A DNA stretch of 64,000 nucleotides from Ruminococcus sp. (lineage in GTDB: Bacteria > Bacillota > Clostridia > Oscillospirales > Ruminococcaceae): assembly GCA_017542125.1 (NCBI GenBank), contig JAFXXU010000045.1, positions 1-64,000 on the forward strand, in the 5' to 3' direction. The translations under genes and the position numbers were made by a program. Below are positions 6,799-15,395 of this stretch, one piece after another; position 1 is the stretch's first letter; each line of letters opens with the position of its first letter. Under the pieces are notes generated by a model, which saw nothing but the letters and a program-made list of their open reading frames with translations, was not told the origin of the DNA and made no database searches.

Positions 6799-8691
6799 AT
6801 GATCGAGTATAAAAACAAGCAATATAAGCTGGTAGCTATCTGCACCGCCGGCCTCCAGAAGGAGGATGTCAGCGATATCGTCTGCGCCACCGCCGAGAGC
6901 TGCACCAAGCTTGGGTTCAGGACTGTCGTCCTCAATGCCTTCAGCGACCTTTTCAAGGACGACAGCTATTCAAAAGGTGAGGCGGGCATCTTCGGCCTGG
7001 CAGGCTCAAAGCTGGTGGATGCGGTCATCCTGATGCCCGAGGCTATCAAGAACGACACCGTCTGCGAAAGTATCGCCGAGAAGGCACACGCCCGCGGAGT
7101 CCCCGTCGTTTCCATCAACGGCAGGATAAAGGGCTGCACAAGCATAAGCTTCAATTACGGCGACAGCTTTGAGGAGATAGTCCGCCACGTTATCTCGGTG
7201 CATAAGTGCTCCCGGATAAACTACGTCGCGGGGCTCAAGGGCAACCCCTTTTCCGAGGAGCGCACAGAGCGCTATAAGGCTGTGCTGAAAGAGTACGGCA
7301 TCCCCTTCGACGAGCGCAGGCTGGGCTACGGCGATTTCTGGGAGGCTCCCGCCGAAAGAGTGGCTGAAAGCTGGTTTGAAAGCGACCTCCCCCTGCCCGA
7401 GGCTGTTATCTGCGCCAACGACAGTATGGCTATGGCCGTCTGCAAGGTGCTTAAAGCCCACGGCCTCAAGGTGCCCCAGGATATCATCGTCACCGGCTTT
7501 GACGGCATAAGGCTGGAAAGATACCACACTCCCCGCCTCACCACCGCCTCCGCCGACCCAAAGGACGCCGGCAGGGCTGCCGCAGAAGCAGTAAAGGCTC
7601 TGCTCTCCGGCGAGAGCTTCCCGGAGGAGACCGAGATACCATTCAGGATGAGGGCGGCGCAGTCCTGCGGCTGCCATAAGATACACAACACCGCCATCGC
7701 CGACAGAATAATGGAGCTCAATACCGAAATGGTGGGCATTGACGCCCACGAGACCTATATGTTTGAATACCTGAGCCGCGCCCTCAGCTGCAAGAGCCCC
7801 AAGAAGCTGGCTGATGTAATGAAGCGTTACAGCCACGTCGAGACCTGGTGCTGCCTGGATTCGGATTTCTTCGGCGACAGCTGCCGCTCCACACGCTTCG
7901 GGGCGCTGCCCGCCTGTATGCAGCAGCTTATGACCACTGAGGAAGAATACGCCGCCTCCGGCTTCTGCACCGAGGAGATACTCCCCCACCTGCCGGAGAT
8001 CCTGGCGGAGAAGCATCAGCTGATCCTCAGCCCCCTGCATAACAACGCCCAGTTCTTCGGCTATACGGCCTTCGCCATAGATATAGGCTACTACGACCTC
8101 CGCCGGGCAAGACGGTTCATTATGCTGACCGATCAGATACTCGAGACCTTCAAGAACCGCCGCACCATAGAGCTGGCTAACGAAAAGCTGGCGGAAATGC
8201 ATATCCGCGACCCCCTGACCGGGGTGCTCAACAGGCGGGGCTTCTACAAGAAGGCATCGCGGATGATCCGCCGCCTGAATACCGCCAACGGCGGCGCAGC
8301 CATATTCTCAGCGGATATGGACGGCCTGAAACAGATCAACGACAGCTACGGTCACGCCCTGGGCGATAAGGCCATAAAGGCTCTGGCTGCGGCACTGGTA
8401 AAATGCTCCGGCGAGAACGACATCTGCTCCCGCTTCGGCGGCGATGAGTTCATCATTATGTCGGCAGATACCGATGAGGAGCATATCCAAAGCTTCGCCG
8501 GCAGAGTCCAGCAGACCCTTGACGACTACGTCCGCCGCACCAGGCTGCCCTTCGGGATAAAGGTCAGCATCGGTGTTATCAGCAGCAGGTTTTCCTCCGC
8601 TGAGGGACTGGATGAGTGCATAAAGGTCGCCGATGAGATGATGTATAAGACCAAGCGCAGGCATAAAGAGGAGGAGCAAGGCAGAAATTAG
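6799..8691 (+). CDS. LacI-type sensor fused to a GGDEF diguanylate cyclase
   Basis: A 630-residue fusion. Residues about 10-290 resemble the sugar-binding part of LacI/periplasmic-binding proteins (VVSINGRIKGCTSISFNYGD, AVICANDSMAMAVCKVLKAH, DIIVTGFDGI). There is no helix-turn-helix in front and no signal peptide, so it should sense a ligand in the cytoplasm. A linker of about 170 residues leads to a C-terminal GGDEF domain starting at DPLTGVLNRRGF, with an intact GGDEF at 547-551. The Arg of the usual inhibitory RxxD site is replaced (GEND), so product inhibition is probably lost. It should make cyclic di-GMP when ligand is bound or released. ATG 6799 is chosen over GTG 6781 because AAAGG lies 10 bases before it. 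Confidence 0.85.
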   Translation: MIEYKNKQYKLVAICTAGLQKEDVSDIVCATAESCTKLGFRTVVLNAFSDLFKDDSYSKGEAGIFGLAGSKLVDAVILMPEAIKNDTVCESIAEKAHARGVPVVSINGRIKGCTSISFNYGDSFEEIVRHVISVHKCSRINYVAGLKGNPFSEERTERYKAVLKEYGIPFDERRLGYGDFWEAPAERVAESWFESDLPLPEAVICANDSMAMAVCKVLKAHGLKVPQDIIVTGFDGIRLERYHTPRLTTASADPKDAGRAAAEAVKALLSGESFPEETEIPFRMRAAQSCGCHKIHNTAIADRIMELNTEMVGIDAHETYMFEYLSRALSCKSPKKLADVMKRYSHVETWCCLDSDFFGDSCRSTRFGALPACMQQLMTTEEEYAASGFCTEEILPHLPEILAEKHQLILSPLHNNAQFFGYTAFAIDIGYYDLRRARRFIMLTDQILETFKNRRTIELANEKLAEMHIRDPLTGVLNRRGFYKKASRMIRRLNTANGGAAIFSADMDGLKQINDSYGHALGDKAIKALAAALVKCSGENDICSRFGGDEFIIMSADTDEEHIQSFAGRVQQTLDDYVRRTRLPFGIKVSIGVISSRFSSAEGLDECIKVADEMMYKTKRRHKEEEQGRN

Positions 8692-8745
8692 GCAAATTGG
8701 CAATAATTTTTCACCCCTTATCCTGCCGATTTATGTCAAATGTGA

Positions 8746-8774
8746 TTGACAGAAACGATTATTTGAGATATAAT
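8746..8774 (+). promoter_or_regulatory. Consensus promoter of the polysaccharide dehydratase gene
   Basis: TTGACA (8746-8751), 17 bp, TATAAT (8769-8774): a perfect vegetative promoter. The leader carries a small hairpin (AGCCCG/CGGGCT, 8781-8802). Confidence 0.85.
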
Positions 8775-8828
8775 TAAGAATGAGCCCGGCTCTTGTCGGG
8801 CTTGATCATTGTTAAGGGAAGTGTTGTT

Positions 8829-10739
8829 TTGAAGGGACGTCCGTCTTTCCTCCAGAATTTCAATAAGAGAAAGCTGCTGCTGGCCTTCGCCGACTGCTTT
8901 ATGATAGTCGTTTCAGCGCTGATGGCGAATTTCATCCTCTCGGCTTTCGCTACGCCCATCGGCGGCAGAGCCGTGGTGAAGTGTATGGTGCTGGGAGCAT
9001 TCTTCTGTATCGCGTCCATGACCTTCTGCGGGCTGTATACGAAAATGTGGCGGTATTTCAACCTCTACGATTACATATACTGCACCGCGGGGGCACTGTC
9101 GGGCTTCATACTGGCCTACGCCGCCTTCTACCTGATGTCGAACACCTTCTACCTGAACTTCGCGCTGCTGCACGTCTTTATCTCCATACTGGGGATAACC
9201 CTGTTCAGGCTGCTGTTCAAGAACGCATTTATCACCATATCCAATACCGGCGAGCATAAGCACGGCAAGCGGACTATGATCATCGGCGCCGGAAAGGCCT
9301 GCGAGCTGCTTATGAACGAGATCAAGCGCGCCAGGCTGCTGGGTGAGAACAATGCCTCAGCCAAGTTCCTGCCCGTATGCATCATCGACGACGACCCGCT
9401 GAAGATCGGCAGCACCATCGAGGGCGTTACCGTAGTGGGTCAGACCGGGGATATCAAGCGCTTTGCCGAACAGTTCGCGGTGGAGCAGATAATCTTCTGC
9501 ATCCCCTCCTGCCCCGAGGAAAAGAAATCGGAGATACTCGACCTCTGCTCACAGACTAAGGCAGCGGTAAAGATAGTCCCCTTCCTGGGCGACCTTATCT
9601 TCTCGGACAAGCCCATTATGGGTCAGATCAGAGATATCCGCATAGAAGACCTTCTCGGCCGCGACCCCATCAGCTTTGACAATAAGGAGATACGCGATTT
9701 CATCTCCGGCAAGGTCTGCATGGTAACGGGCGGCGGCGGCTCCATCGGCTCCGAGCTGGTAAGGCAGATCGCCAAGTTCGACCCCAAGCAGGTCATAATC
9801 GTGGATATCTACGAGAACAACGCCTACGAGATCCAGCAGGAACTGCGCATGGAGTACGGCGATGCTCTGAACCTGGTAACGCTCATCGCATCCGTCCGCG
9901 ACTACCACAGAATGAATCAGATCTTTGAGAAATACAAGCCCCAGATCGTCTTCCACGCCGCTGCCCATAAGCACGTCCCGCTTATGGAGGTCAGCCCGAT
10001 GGAGGCCATCAAGAACAACGTGATCGGCACCTTCAACACCGCCACCCTCGCGGAGTATCACTGCGTTGAGAAGTTCGTGATGATCTCCACCGATAAGGCG
10101 GTAAACCCCACCAACGTCATGGGCGCCTCCAAGCGCTGCTGCGAGATGGTGGTACAGTACCTCGCCCAGCAGCCCGATGTGAAGACCGAATTCGTCACCA
10201 CCCGCTTCGGAAACGTCCTGGGCTCCAACGGTTCGGTCATCCCCCTGTTCAAGAAGCAGATCGAAAAGGGCGGCCCCGTTACCGTTACCCACCCCGAGAT
10301 CATCCGCTACTTTATGACAATTCCCGAGGCTGTCAGCCTTGTAATGGAGGCTGCCGCCATAGCTCACGGCGGCGAGATATTCGTCCTCGATATGGGCAAG
10401 CCCGTCAAGATCGTCACTCTTGCCGAGAACCTTATCAGGCAGTACGGCAAGGTGCCGGGTGAGGATATCGAGATAAAGTTCACGGGCCTGCGCCCCGGCG
10501 AGAAGATCAAGGAAGAGCTGCTGATGATGGAGGAGGGCCTCCAGAAGACCAAGAACAAGCTCATCTTCATCGGCAAGCAGATCGAGATCGACCCCGACGA
10601 GTTCATCAAGGAGCTGGAGGATCTCAAGGAGGCTGCCGCTCAGGACGACGAGCCCACCGCAGTTGCAGCGCTGCACCGTATGGTGCCCACCTTCACCACC
10701 CCCGAGGAATTCAACAGCAAGCAGCTCGTCCACAGCTGA
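8829..10739 (+). CDS. Membrane-bound UDP-GlcNAc 4,6-dehydratase family protein (FlaA1/CapD type)
   Basis: A nucleoside-diphosphate-sugar dehydratase/epimerase for making modified sugars of a surface polysaccharide. About four N-terminal transmembrane helices (residues 20-140) are followed by a CoA-binding-like Rossmann domain (RTMIIGAGKACELLMNEI) and the catalytic extended SDR domain from about 300 (MVTGGGGSIGSELVRQIAKF). Characteristic pieces are FHAAAHKHVPLME, the TDKAVNPTNVMGASKR active-site region (Lys in the usual MGASKR position; no YxxxK, as in this family) and FTGLRPGEKIKEEL near the end. TTG at 8829 is the preferred start, with AAGGGA 9 bases before it; an upstream TTG at 8793 lacks a site. 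It is followed by its own terminator and then by the priming glycosyltransferase gene. Confidence 0.9.
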   Translation: MKGRPSFLQNFNKRKLLLAFADCFMIVVSALMANFILSAFATPIGGRAVVKCMVLGAFFCIASMTFCGLYTKMWRYFNLYDYIYCTAGALSGFILAYAAFYLMSNTFYLNFALLHVFISILGITLFRLLFKNAFITISNTGEHKHGKRTMIIGAGKACELLMNEIKRARLLGENNASAKFLPVCIIDDDPLKIGSTIEGVTVVGQTGDIKRFAEQFAVEQIIFCIPSCPEEKKSEILDLCSQTKAAVKIVPFLGDLIFSDKPIMGQIRDIRIEDLLGRDPISFDNKEIRDFISGKVCMVTGGGGSIGSELVRQIAKFDPKQVIIVDIYENNAYEIQQELRMEYGDALNLVTLIASVRDYHRMNQIFEKYKPQIVFHAAAHKHVPLMEVSPMEAIKNNVIGTFNTATLAEYHCVEKFVMISTDKAVNPTNVMGASKRCCEMVVQYLAQQPDVKTEFVTTRFGNVLGSNGSVIPLFKKQIEKGGPVTVTHPEIIRYFMTIPEAVSLVMEAAAIAHGGEIFVLDMGKPVKIVTLAENLIRQYGKVPGEDIEIKFTGLRPGEKIKEELLMMEEGLQKTKNKLIFIGKQIEIDPDEFIKELEDLKEAAAQDDEPTAVAALHRMVPTFTTPEEFNSKQLVHS

Positions 10740-10748
10740 TATCAATGA

Positions 10749-10785
10749 GACCCGCACCGTTATCCCGATGCGGGTCCTGTCTTTT
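10749..10785 (+). terminator. Terminator after the dehydratase gene
   Basis: GACCCGCA pairs with TGCGGGTC around a 12-base loop, followed by CTGTCTTTT. A second smaller hairpin (AGCCG/CGGCT, then TTTT) follows at about 10787-10808. Confidence 0.7.
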
Positions 10786-10829
10786 GAGCCGAAAAAGCCC
10801 GGCTTTTGAGGAAAATTCATTTATTTTTC

Positions 10830-10858
10830 TTGCATTTTATATAAACATATGCTATAAT
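10830..10858 (+). promoter_or_regulatory. Promoter of the priming glycosyltransferase gene
   Basis: TTGCAT (10830-10835), 17 bp, TATAAT (10853-10858). Confidence 0.75.
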
Positions 10859-10938
10859 CAATTGAACAGCGTACAATAAAGACAAGCTGTCATTATCAAA
10901 CAGAGGAAAGAAGGACCTTCTCCGAAGGGAGGAACGGA

Positions 10939-12345
10939 ATGAAACAAAACCGCGAACAATTCAAACGGCTTCTGATATTCATTACATCACTGATAATAAT
11001 CGCAGCCTTCGGCGTGCTTTACTGGAAGACCTGGAACGACAGCTACAACAGCGAGATGCGCGACCCGTTCTGGAAAAACGGTAACATCCTGATGGCTATG
11101 ATCTATATTGCCATCTATGTGATAACCGCCCGCAGCGTCAACGGCTTCAAGGTGACTTACCTGCGCCCCGCAGGGCTGTTCGGTTCACAGATACTGGGCA
11201 TCCTCACCGCCAACGTGATCTCCTTCGTGCAGATAAGCCTTATCGGCAGAGGCCGTCTCAACGTTATGCCCATGGTGAAGCTCACGGGTATCGAGATAGC
11301 CATAGCCCTGGTCTGGAGCATCGCCGCCACACAGGTATTCAAGCGGGTCTACCCGCCAAGACGGATGATAATAGTCTACGGCAATCAGAACTCCACCAGC
11401 CTGATACGGAAAATGAGCCTGCGGCAGGATAAATACCACATCTGCGCCTCAGTCAGCTGCGACGAGGACATCGAGCGCATCAAGGAGCAGATACTCCGCT
11501 ATGAGGCGGTGATAATCTCCGACGTGCCCAGCCCCATGCGCAACAAGCTGCTGAAATTCACCCTTGACCGCTCCATCAGAGCTTATATCACCCCCAAGCT
11601 CTCGGATATAATCATCCGGGGCTCCGAGGATTTCAACCTCTTCGACACTCCCCTGCTGCTGAACCGAAACGAGGGCCTCTCGGCGGAGCAGCGTTTTATG
11701 AAGCGCAGCTTCGATATCATCCTGGTGCTGATAGCAATAATCATCGCATCACCCTTTATGCTGCTCTCGGCGCTGGCTATAAAGCTCTATGACCGCGGCC
11801 CTGTGCTCTACAAGCAGAAGCGCCTCACCATCGGCGGCAAGGAGTTCAATGTGTTTAAGTTCCGCAGTATGGTAGTGGATGCCGAGCAGCACGGCGCCCG
11901 GCTCGCCGGCAAGAACGACGACCGCATTACCCCCGTGGGCAGGATCCTCAGAGCCATCCGCTTCGATGAGCTGCCCCAGCTGTTCAATATTCTCCGAGGC
12001 GATATGTCCTTCGTGGGCCCCCGCCCCGAGAGGCCGGAGTTCACCGCCAAGTATGAGGAGACTATGCCTGAGTTCAAGTACAGGCTCAAGGTCAAGGCAG
12101 GGCTCACAGGCTATGCCCAGGTAATGGGCAAGTACAACACCACCGCCTACGATAAGCTGAAGCTGGATCTTATGTATATCGAGAACCAGTCGCTGCTGCT
12201 GGACTTAAAGATAATGCTGATGACCGTCAAGACGGTCTTTGCCCCCGATACCACCGAGGGCGTCTCGGAAGAGGGCTCGACGGAGACCTTCCGCGAGGAG
12301 CACCCCCAGCGCGACGAGCGTGAGCTGGATCAGATACTGAAATAA
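10939..12345 (+). CDS. Exopolysaccharide priming glycosyl-phosphotransferase (WcaJ/polyisoprenyl type)
   Basis: A 468-residue membrane enzyme that moves a sugar-1-phosphate from a nucleotide sugar to undecaprenyl phosphate, the first step of surface polysaccharide assembly. It has four or so N-terminal helices (about 10-135), a small Rossmann-like domain, then a re-entrant membrane helix (FDIILVLIAIIIASPFMLL near 255-275) and the bacterial sugar transferase domain. Signatures are GPVLYKQKRLTIGGKEFNVF, FKFRSMVVDAE, RFDELPQLFNILRGDMSFVG, PRPERPEF and KAGLTGYAQV. It has its own promoter and a GGAGG site. Together with the dehydratase upstream it suggests a capsule or EPS route; no other pathway genes are in the window. 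Confidence 0.92.
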   Translation: MKQNREQFKRLLIFITSLIIIAAFGVLYWKTWNDSYNSEMRDPFWKNGNILMAMIYIAIYVITARSVNGFKVTYLRPAGLFGSQILGILTANVISFVQISLIGRGRLNVMPMVKLTGIEIAIALVWSIAATQVFKRVYPPRRMIIVYGNQNSTSLIRKMSLRQDKYHICASVSCDEDIERIKEQILRYEAVIISDVPSPMRNKLLKFTLDRSIRAYITPKLSDIIIRGSEDFNLFDTPLLLNRNEGLSAEQRFMKRSFDIILVLIAIIIASPFMLLSALAIKLYDRGPVLYKQKRLTIGGKEFNVFKFRSMVVDAEQHGARLAGKNDDRITPVGRILRAIRFDELPQLFNILRGDMSFVGPRPERPEFTAKYEETMPEFKYRLKVKAGLTGYAQVMGKYNTTAYDKLKLDLMYIENQSLLLDLKIMLMTVKTVFAPDTTEGVSEEGSTETFREEHPQRDERELDQILK

Positions 12346-12350
12346 AAAAC

Positions 12351-12385
12351 AGACGAGTACAACAAAATGTACTCGTCTAATTTTT
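12351..12385. terminator. Bidirectional terminator
   Basis: AGACGAGTACA pairs with TGTACTCGTCT (11 bp, 6-base loop). The right side ends in AATTTTTG and the left side, read on the minus strand, in GTTTTTTATT. It serves both the glycosyltransferase gene and the convergent deacetylase gene. Confidence 0.9.
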
Positions 12386-12406
12386 GTCCAAATATTTGTA
12401 CTGTTG

Positions 12407-13054
12407 TCAGAAGCTCGGGCGGTAGGGACTCAGCACGTTTGAGTAGATAACAGGCGTGCCGTCGCAGACAGGCTCAACGCCCTTTTTCTCAAACAGCTCC
12501 GACACCGTCACAAAGCGGAAGCCCCGCTCCTTGAGACCGTCGATGATGCCGTCAAGAGCTTCAACGGTGTTGAAATTGTTCTCCATATCATGGAGCAGGA
12601 CGATATCCCCGTCCTCCGACTGGGCAAGCACCGTCTTCTCCCGGTAATCCGCAGGAACATCCAGCTCCCAGTCATTGCAGCCCTTGCCGCAGATAAAGGG
12701 CAGCCCCACGTTGTCAAACAGCGTCTGATTGACCGCTATGTAGGGCGGGCGGAAGAACCTGGGCCTGTACCCCACGGTCTTCTCTATCAGGTCTGAGGTG
12801 TACTCTATCTCAGAGCGTATCTCCTCGGCGGAGAGCTTGTCCATATAGGAATGGGTCTTTGAGTGATTGCAGATCTCGCAGCCCATAGCGTGAGCCCGCT
12901 TCATCTGCTCGGCCGACTCAGCGGTAACGCTGTCGGCTATGATAAAGAAGGAACCGACGATGCCGTGCTTCTCCAGCTTGTCCAGCACCAGAGGTGTGGC
13001 TGAAAGGTTCGGGCCGTCGTCGAAGGTCAGCGCGATGAGCTTTTCGTCTGTCAT
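12407..13054 (-). CDS. Polysaccharide deacetylase (NodB/CE4 family)
   Basis: A 215-residue metal-dependent deacetylase of the CE4 family acting on N-acetylated glycans or peptidoglycan. The motifs are complete: TFDDGP (catalytic base and metal Asp, residues about 9-14), HSKTH for the metal-binding His pair (about 63-67), RFFRPPY, DWELD and LLHD near the C-terminus. No signal peptide is evident, so it is either cytoplasmic or exported without a classical leader, which is unusual for the family. It starts 6 bases after the yebC stop, so the two form one operon. Confidence 0.9.
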   Translation of the reverse strand: MTDEKLIALTFDDGPNLSATPLVLDKLEKHGIVGSFFIIADSVTAESAEQMKRAHAMGCEICNHSKTHSYMDKLSAEEIRSEIEYTSDLIEKTVGYRPRFFRPPYIAVNQTLFDNVGLPFICGKGCNDWELDVPADYREKTVLAQSEDGDIVLLHDMENNFNTVEALDGIIDGLKERGFRFVTVSELFEKKGVEPVCDGTPVIYSNVLSPYRPSF

Positions 13055-13060
13055 ATCAGA

Positions 13061-13807
13061 TCAATCCTCTTCCTCATCCTCGGGCATATTGCCCCAGTTG
13101 TGGTAAACGTTCTGAACGTCGTCGTTGTCCTCCAGATGCTCCAGAAGCAACCCCATCTTGCGGACGGCCTCCTCGTCATCCAGGTTGGTGTAGGTGGAGG
13201 GCACCTTCTCAGCCTCAGCCGAGAGCACGGTATAGCCCATAGCCTCCAGCGCCTCTCTTACAGAGCCCACGGAATTAGGGTCGCAGCTGATCTCCACAAC
13301 ATCGTCCTCGACGCTGAAATCGTCAGCACCTGCCTCCATGCAGTCCTCCATAAGCTTGTCCTCATCGGCGCCGCTGTTCTCAAGGATAACGGTACCCTTG
13401 TCGCTGAACATAAAGGAAACGCAGCCGCTGGTACCCATATTGCCGCCGAACTTATCGAAATAGTGGCGGATATCGCCGGCGGTACGGTTCTTATTGTCGG
13501 TCAGGCACTCAACGATGACCGCAACTCCGCTGGGGCCGTAGCCCTCATATACCATATCCTCATAATTGTTCTTTTCGCCGTCGCCCGCAGCCTTCTTGAT
13601 GATCCTGTCGATATTGTCGTTGGGGACGTTATTGGCCTTAGCCTTAGCGATAAGGTCGCGCAGCTTGGCATTGTTGGCAGGGTCGGGACCGCCCTGCTTT
13701 ACGACAACAGCCATCTCACGGCCGATCTTGGTGAAGATCTTAGCCTTGACGCTGTCGGTAGCTTCCTTTTTTCTTTTGATATTAGCCCACTTGGAATGTC
13801 CTGACAT
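13061..13807 (-). CDS. yebC: YebC/PmpR-family protein (TACO1 type)
   Basis: A 248-residue protein of the YebC/TACO1 family. It begins with the hallmark MSGHSKWANIKRKKEATDSV and continues with GGPDPANNAKLRDLIAKAKA, NVPNDNIDRIIKKA and YEGYGPSGVAVIVECLTDN. Members act as transcription regulators or help ribosomes pass difficult peptide stretches. Full length, strong ribosome site, own promoter; first gene of a two-gene operon with the deacetylase. Confidence 0.95.
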   Translation of the reverse strand: MSGHSKWANIKRKKEATDSVKAKIFTKIGREMAVVVKQGGPDPANNAKLRDLIAKAKANNVPNDNIDRIIKKAAGDGEKNNYEDMVYEGYGPSGVAVIVECLTDNKNRTAGDIRHYFDKFGGNMGTSGCVSFMFSDKGTVILENSGADEDKLMEDCMEAGADDFSVEDDVVEISCDPNSVGSVREALEAMGYTVLSAEAEKVPSTYTNLDDEEAVRKMGLLLEHLEDNDDVQNVYHNWGNMPEDEEED

Positions 13808-13845
13808 AAATATCTCACTCCTTGACAGAATATTATAACTGTATA

Positions 13846-13874
13846 ATTATACTACAAAGCCCTCTATAAGTCAA
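13846..13874 (-). promoter_or_regulatory. Promoter of yebC
   Basis: On the minus strand TTGACT (13874-13869), 17 bp, TATAAT (13851-13846). Confidence 0.85.
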
Positions 13875-13893
13875 TAGAGAAATTTTGAACAGC

Positions 13894-14358
13894 TCAGGTC
13901 AGCGCCATAACTCCCAGCAGCGAGAGGACGGTCATTATGATGCCCGCCAGCAGCACTCCCAGGATGACCGCAATGATGCTCTTCTTGAATTCCAGATCCA
14001 GCATACTCGCCGCCAGAGTACCCGTCCAGGCACCCGTCCCGGGGAGGGGTATCCCGACGAACAGCAGCAGCGCAACATAGATGCCCTTGCCTGCCTTAGC
14101 TTTCAGCTTCTGCCCGCCGTGCTCGCCCTTTTCAAGGCAGAAGGTGAAAAACCTCCTGGTGTATTTCTTATCCGAGCCCCAGACCAGCACCTTCCTCGCA
14201 AAGAAGAATATGAAAGGCACCGGCACCATATTCGCCGCCATACAGATGGGCAGCGCCACATACCAGTCTATCCCGTAGGCTATGCCGAAGGGCACGCCGC
14301 CTCTCAGCTCAACGAGAGGCACCATCGAGATCAGTATCGTCAGGATGTATTTCTTCAT
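13894..14358 (-). CDS. COG2426 membrane protein (putative small multi-drug export family)
   Basis: A 154-residue integral membrane protein of the family annotated as putative small multi-drug export protein. It shows the conserved MVPLVELRGGVPFGIAYGI at the N-terminus and FVGIPLPGTGAWTGTLAASM in the second half, with four or so hydrophobic helices. The PLPGTGAWTG loop resembles DedA/SNARE-associated membrane proteins; true drug export has not been shown for the family. It follows the TPR-like gene by 22 bases on the same strand. Confidence 0.85.
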   Translation of the reverse strand: MKKYILTILISMVPLVELRGGVPFGIAYGIDWYVALPICMAANMVPVPFIFFFARKVLVWGSDKKYTRRFFTFCLEKGEHGGQKLKAKAGKGIYVALLLFVGIPLPGTGAWTGTLAASMLDLEFKKSIIAVILGVLLAGIIMTVLSLLGVMALT

Positions 14359-14380
14359 TTATGCTCTTTCCTTTCCTTGT

Positions 14381-15190
14381 TCAGTGTGAGTAGGCTGCCT
14401 CCAGCTTTTCCCGGAGCCCCTCCACATATCTCATCTGATATACCGATACCGCGTGGGAGGCTGCGGCTCTCGCGGCCTGTGCGGCGTTTGCGGGCTTGTT
14501 CAGCTTCATATAGCAGAGCGACAGGAACATCTCGCACTCACAGAGCGAGGCTTTGTCCCGGGAGGCTGCCCTTGCCTGCATAAAGTAATTCTCCGCCCCG
14601 GAGATATCCCCCTCGGCATAGCTGAGGACACCCAAGGTGTGCAGCACCGCCATCGGGTGCCGCCTCATACGGGCGCGGTCGAAGTACATCGAGGTGCGGT
14701 CGTATATCTGCCGGGCTGCCGCAGCATCCCCCAGCATTAAATTTGTATAGACGTAGATGTTGAAATATTCCTCCTGCCCTGCCTGGGAAAGGTCGTGGAA
14801 GTTTATCCCCGCCAGTATCTCAAAGCAGCGGTCGTAAAAGCCCCCCTCGCTCAGCACCGATGCCATCACCAGCTGAGCCGAGGCTCTGTCGCCGTCACTG
14901 ACGGCACTGTCGATGCTCTCCCACAGGAAGCCGATGAGCCAGGGAGTGACACCCTGCTCCCTGAGAGTTCGGGAAGCGAGAATGTTCTTCCTGCGCAGGC
15001 GTATCAGGCTTATCACCGAGAGCAGCAGGAAAAACGAGAGCAGCACCAGCAGCGCAGCACAGCCGTACTGTATGCACTCGGAAAGCACCAACGCCCTGCC
15101 GGTTATCATCCAGAATACCACGACGAAAAGCACCGATCCCCAGAAGGATATGACTATCTCCTTCGTAAGGCTGGTAAATACTCCCTTCAT
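14381..15190 (-). CDS. Membrane-anchored TPR-like protein of unknown function
   Basis: A 269-residue protein with two transmembrane helices at about 10-30 and 42-63 and a cytoplasmic helical region (about 90-265). The helical region has TPR-like alternation, for example LGVLSYAEGDISGAENYFMQ and LCECEMFLSLCYMKLNKPAN. ATG 15190 is chosen because GGGGAGG lies 8 bases before it; a longer reading of the frame has no site. TPR repeats usually hold partner proteins; no partner is indicated. It precedes the COG2426 gene and probably shares its transcript. Confidence 0.7.
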   Translation of the reverse strand: MKGVFTSLTKEIVISFWGSVLFVVVFWMITGRALVLSECIQYGCAALLVLLSFFLLLSVISLIRLRRKNILASRTLREQGVTPWLIGFLWESIDSAVSDGDRASAQLVMASVLSEGGFYDRCFEILAGINFHDLSQAGQEEYFNIYVYTNLMLGDAAAARQIYDRTSMYFDRARMRRHPMAVLHTLGVLSYAEGDISGAENYFMQARAASRDKASLCECEMFLSLCYMKLNKPANAAQAARAAASHAVSVYQMRYVEGLREKLEAAYSH

Positions 15191-15316
15191 GACCTGCACC
15201 TCCCCTCGCTGCGGTAAACATACATTGATATGATAGCATATTCCGGCCAAAAAGTAAAGCCCGCCGGCGCAAAAACTCCAAATCTGCAAAAAATCGCTTA
15301 TTCTTGCCCTCATTCC

Positions 15317-15344
15317 TTGACAAATCCGCTCAATATGGTATAAT
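15317..15344 (+). promoter_or_regulatory. Promoter of the lipid kinase gene
   Basis: TTGACA (15317-15322), 16 bp, TATAAT (15339-15344). Confidence 0.8.
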
Positions 15345-15395
15345 TACTATTAAAGCAATCTGACCGTACATATATAAGAAAGGACAGCATACAAG

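Noticed and set aside
9549..10820. A 423-codon open frame on the minus strand opposite the dehydratase gene, and similar long antisense frames (for example 7006-8202, 21539-22471, 43093-44400).
   Set aside because: They mirror real genes, have Leu/Gly/Val/His-rich compositions typical of reversed GC-rich codons, carry no motifs, and lack ribosome sites.
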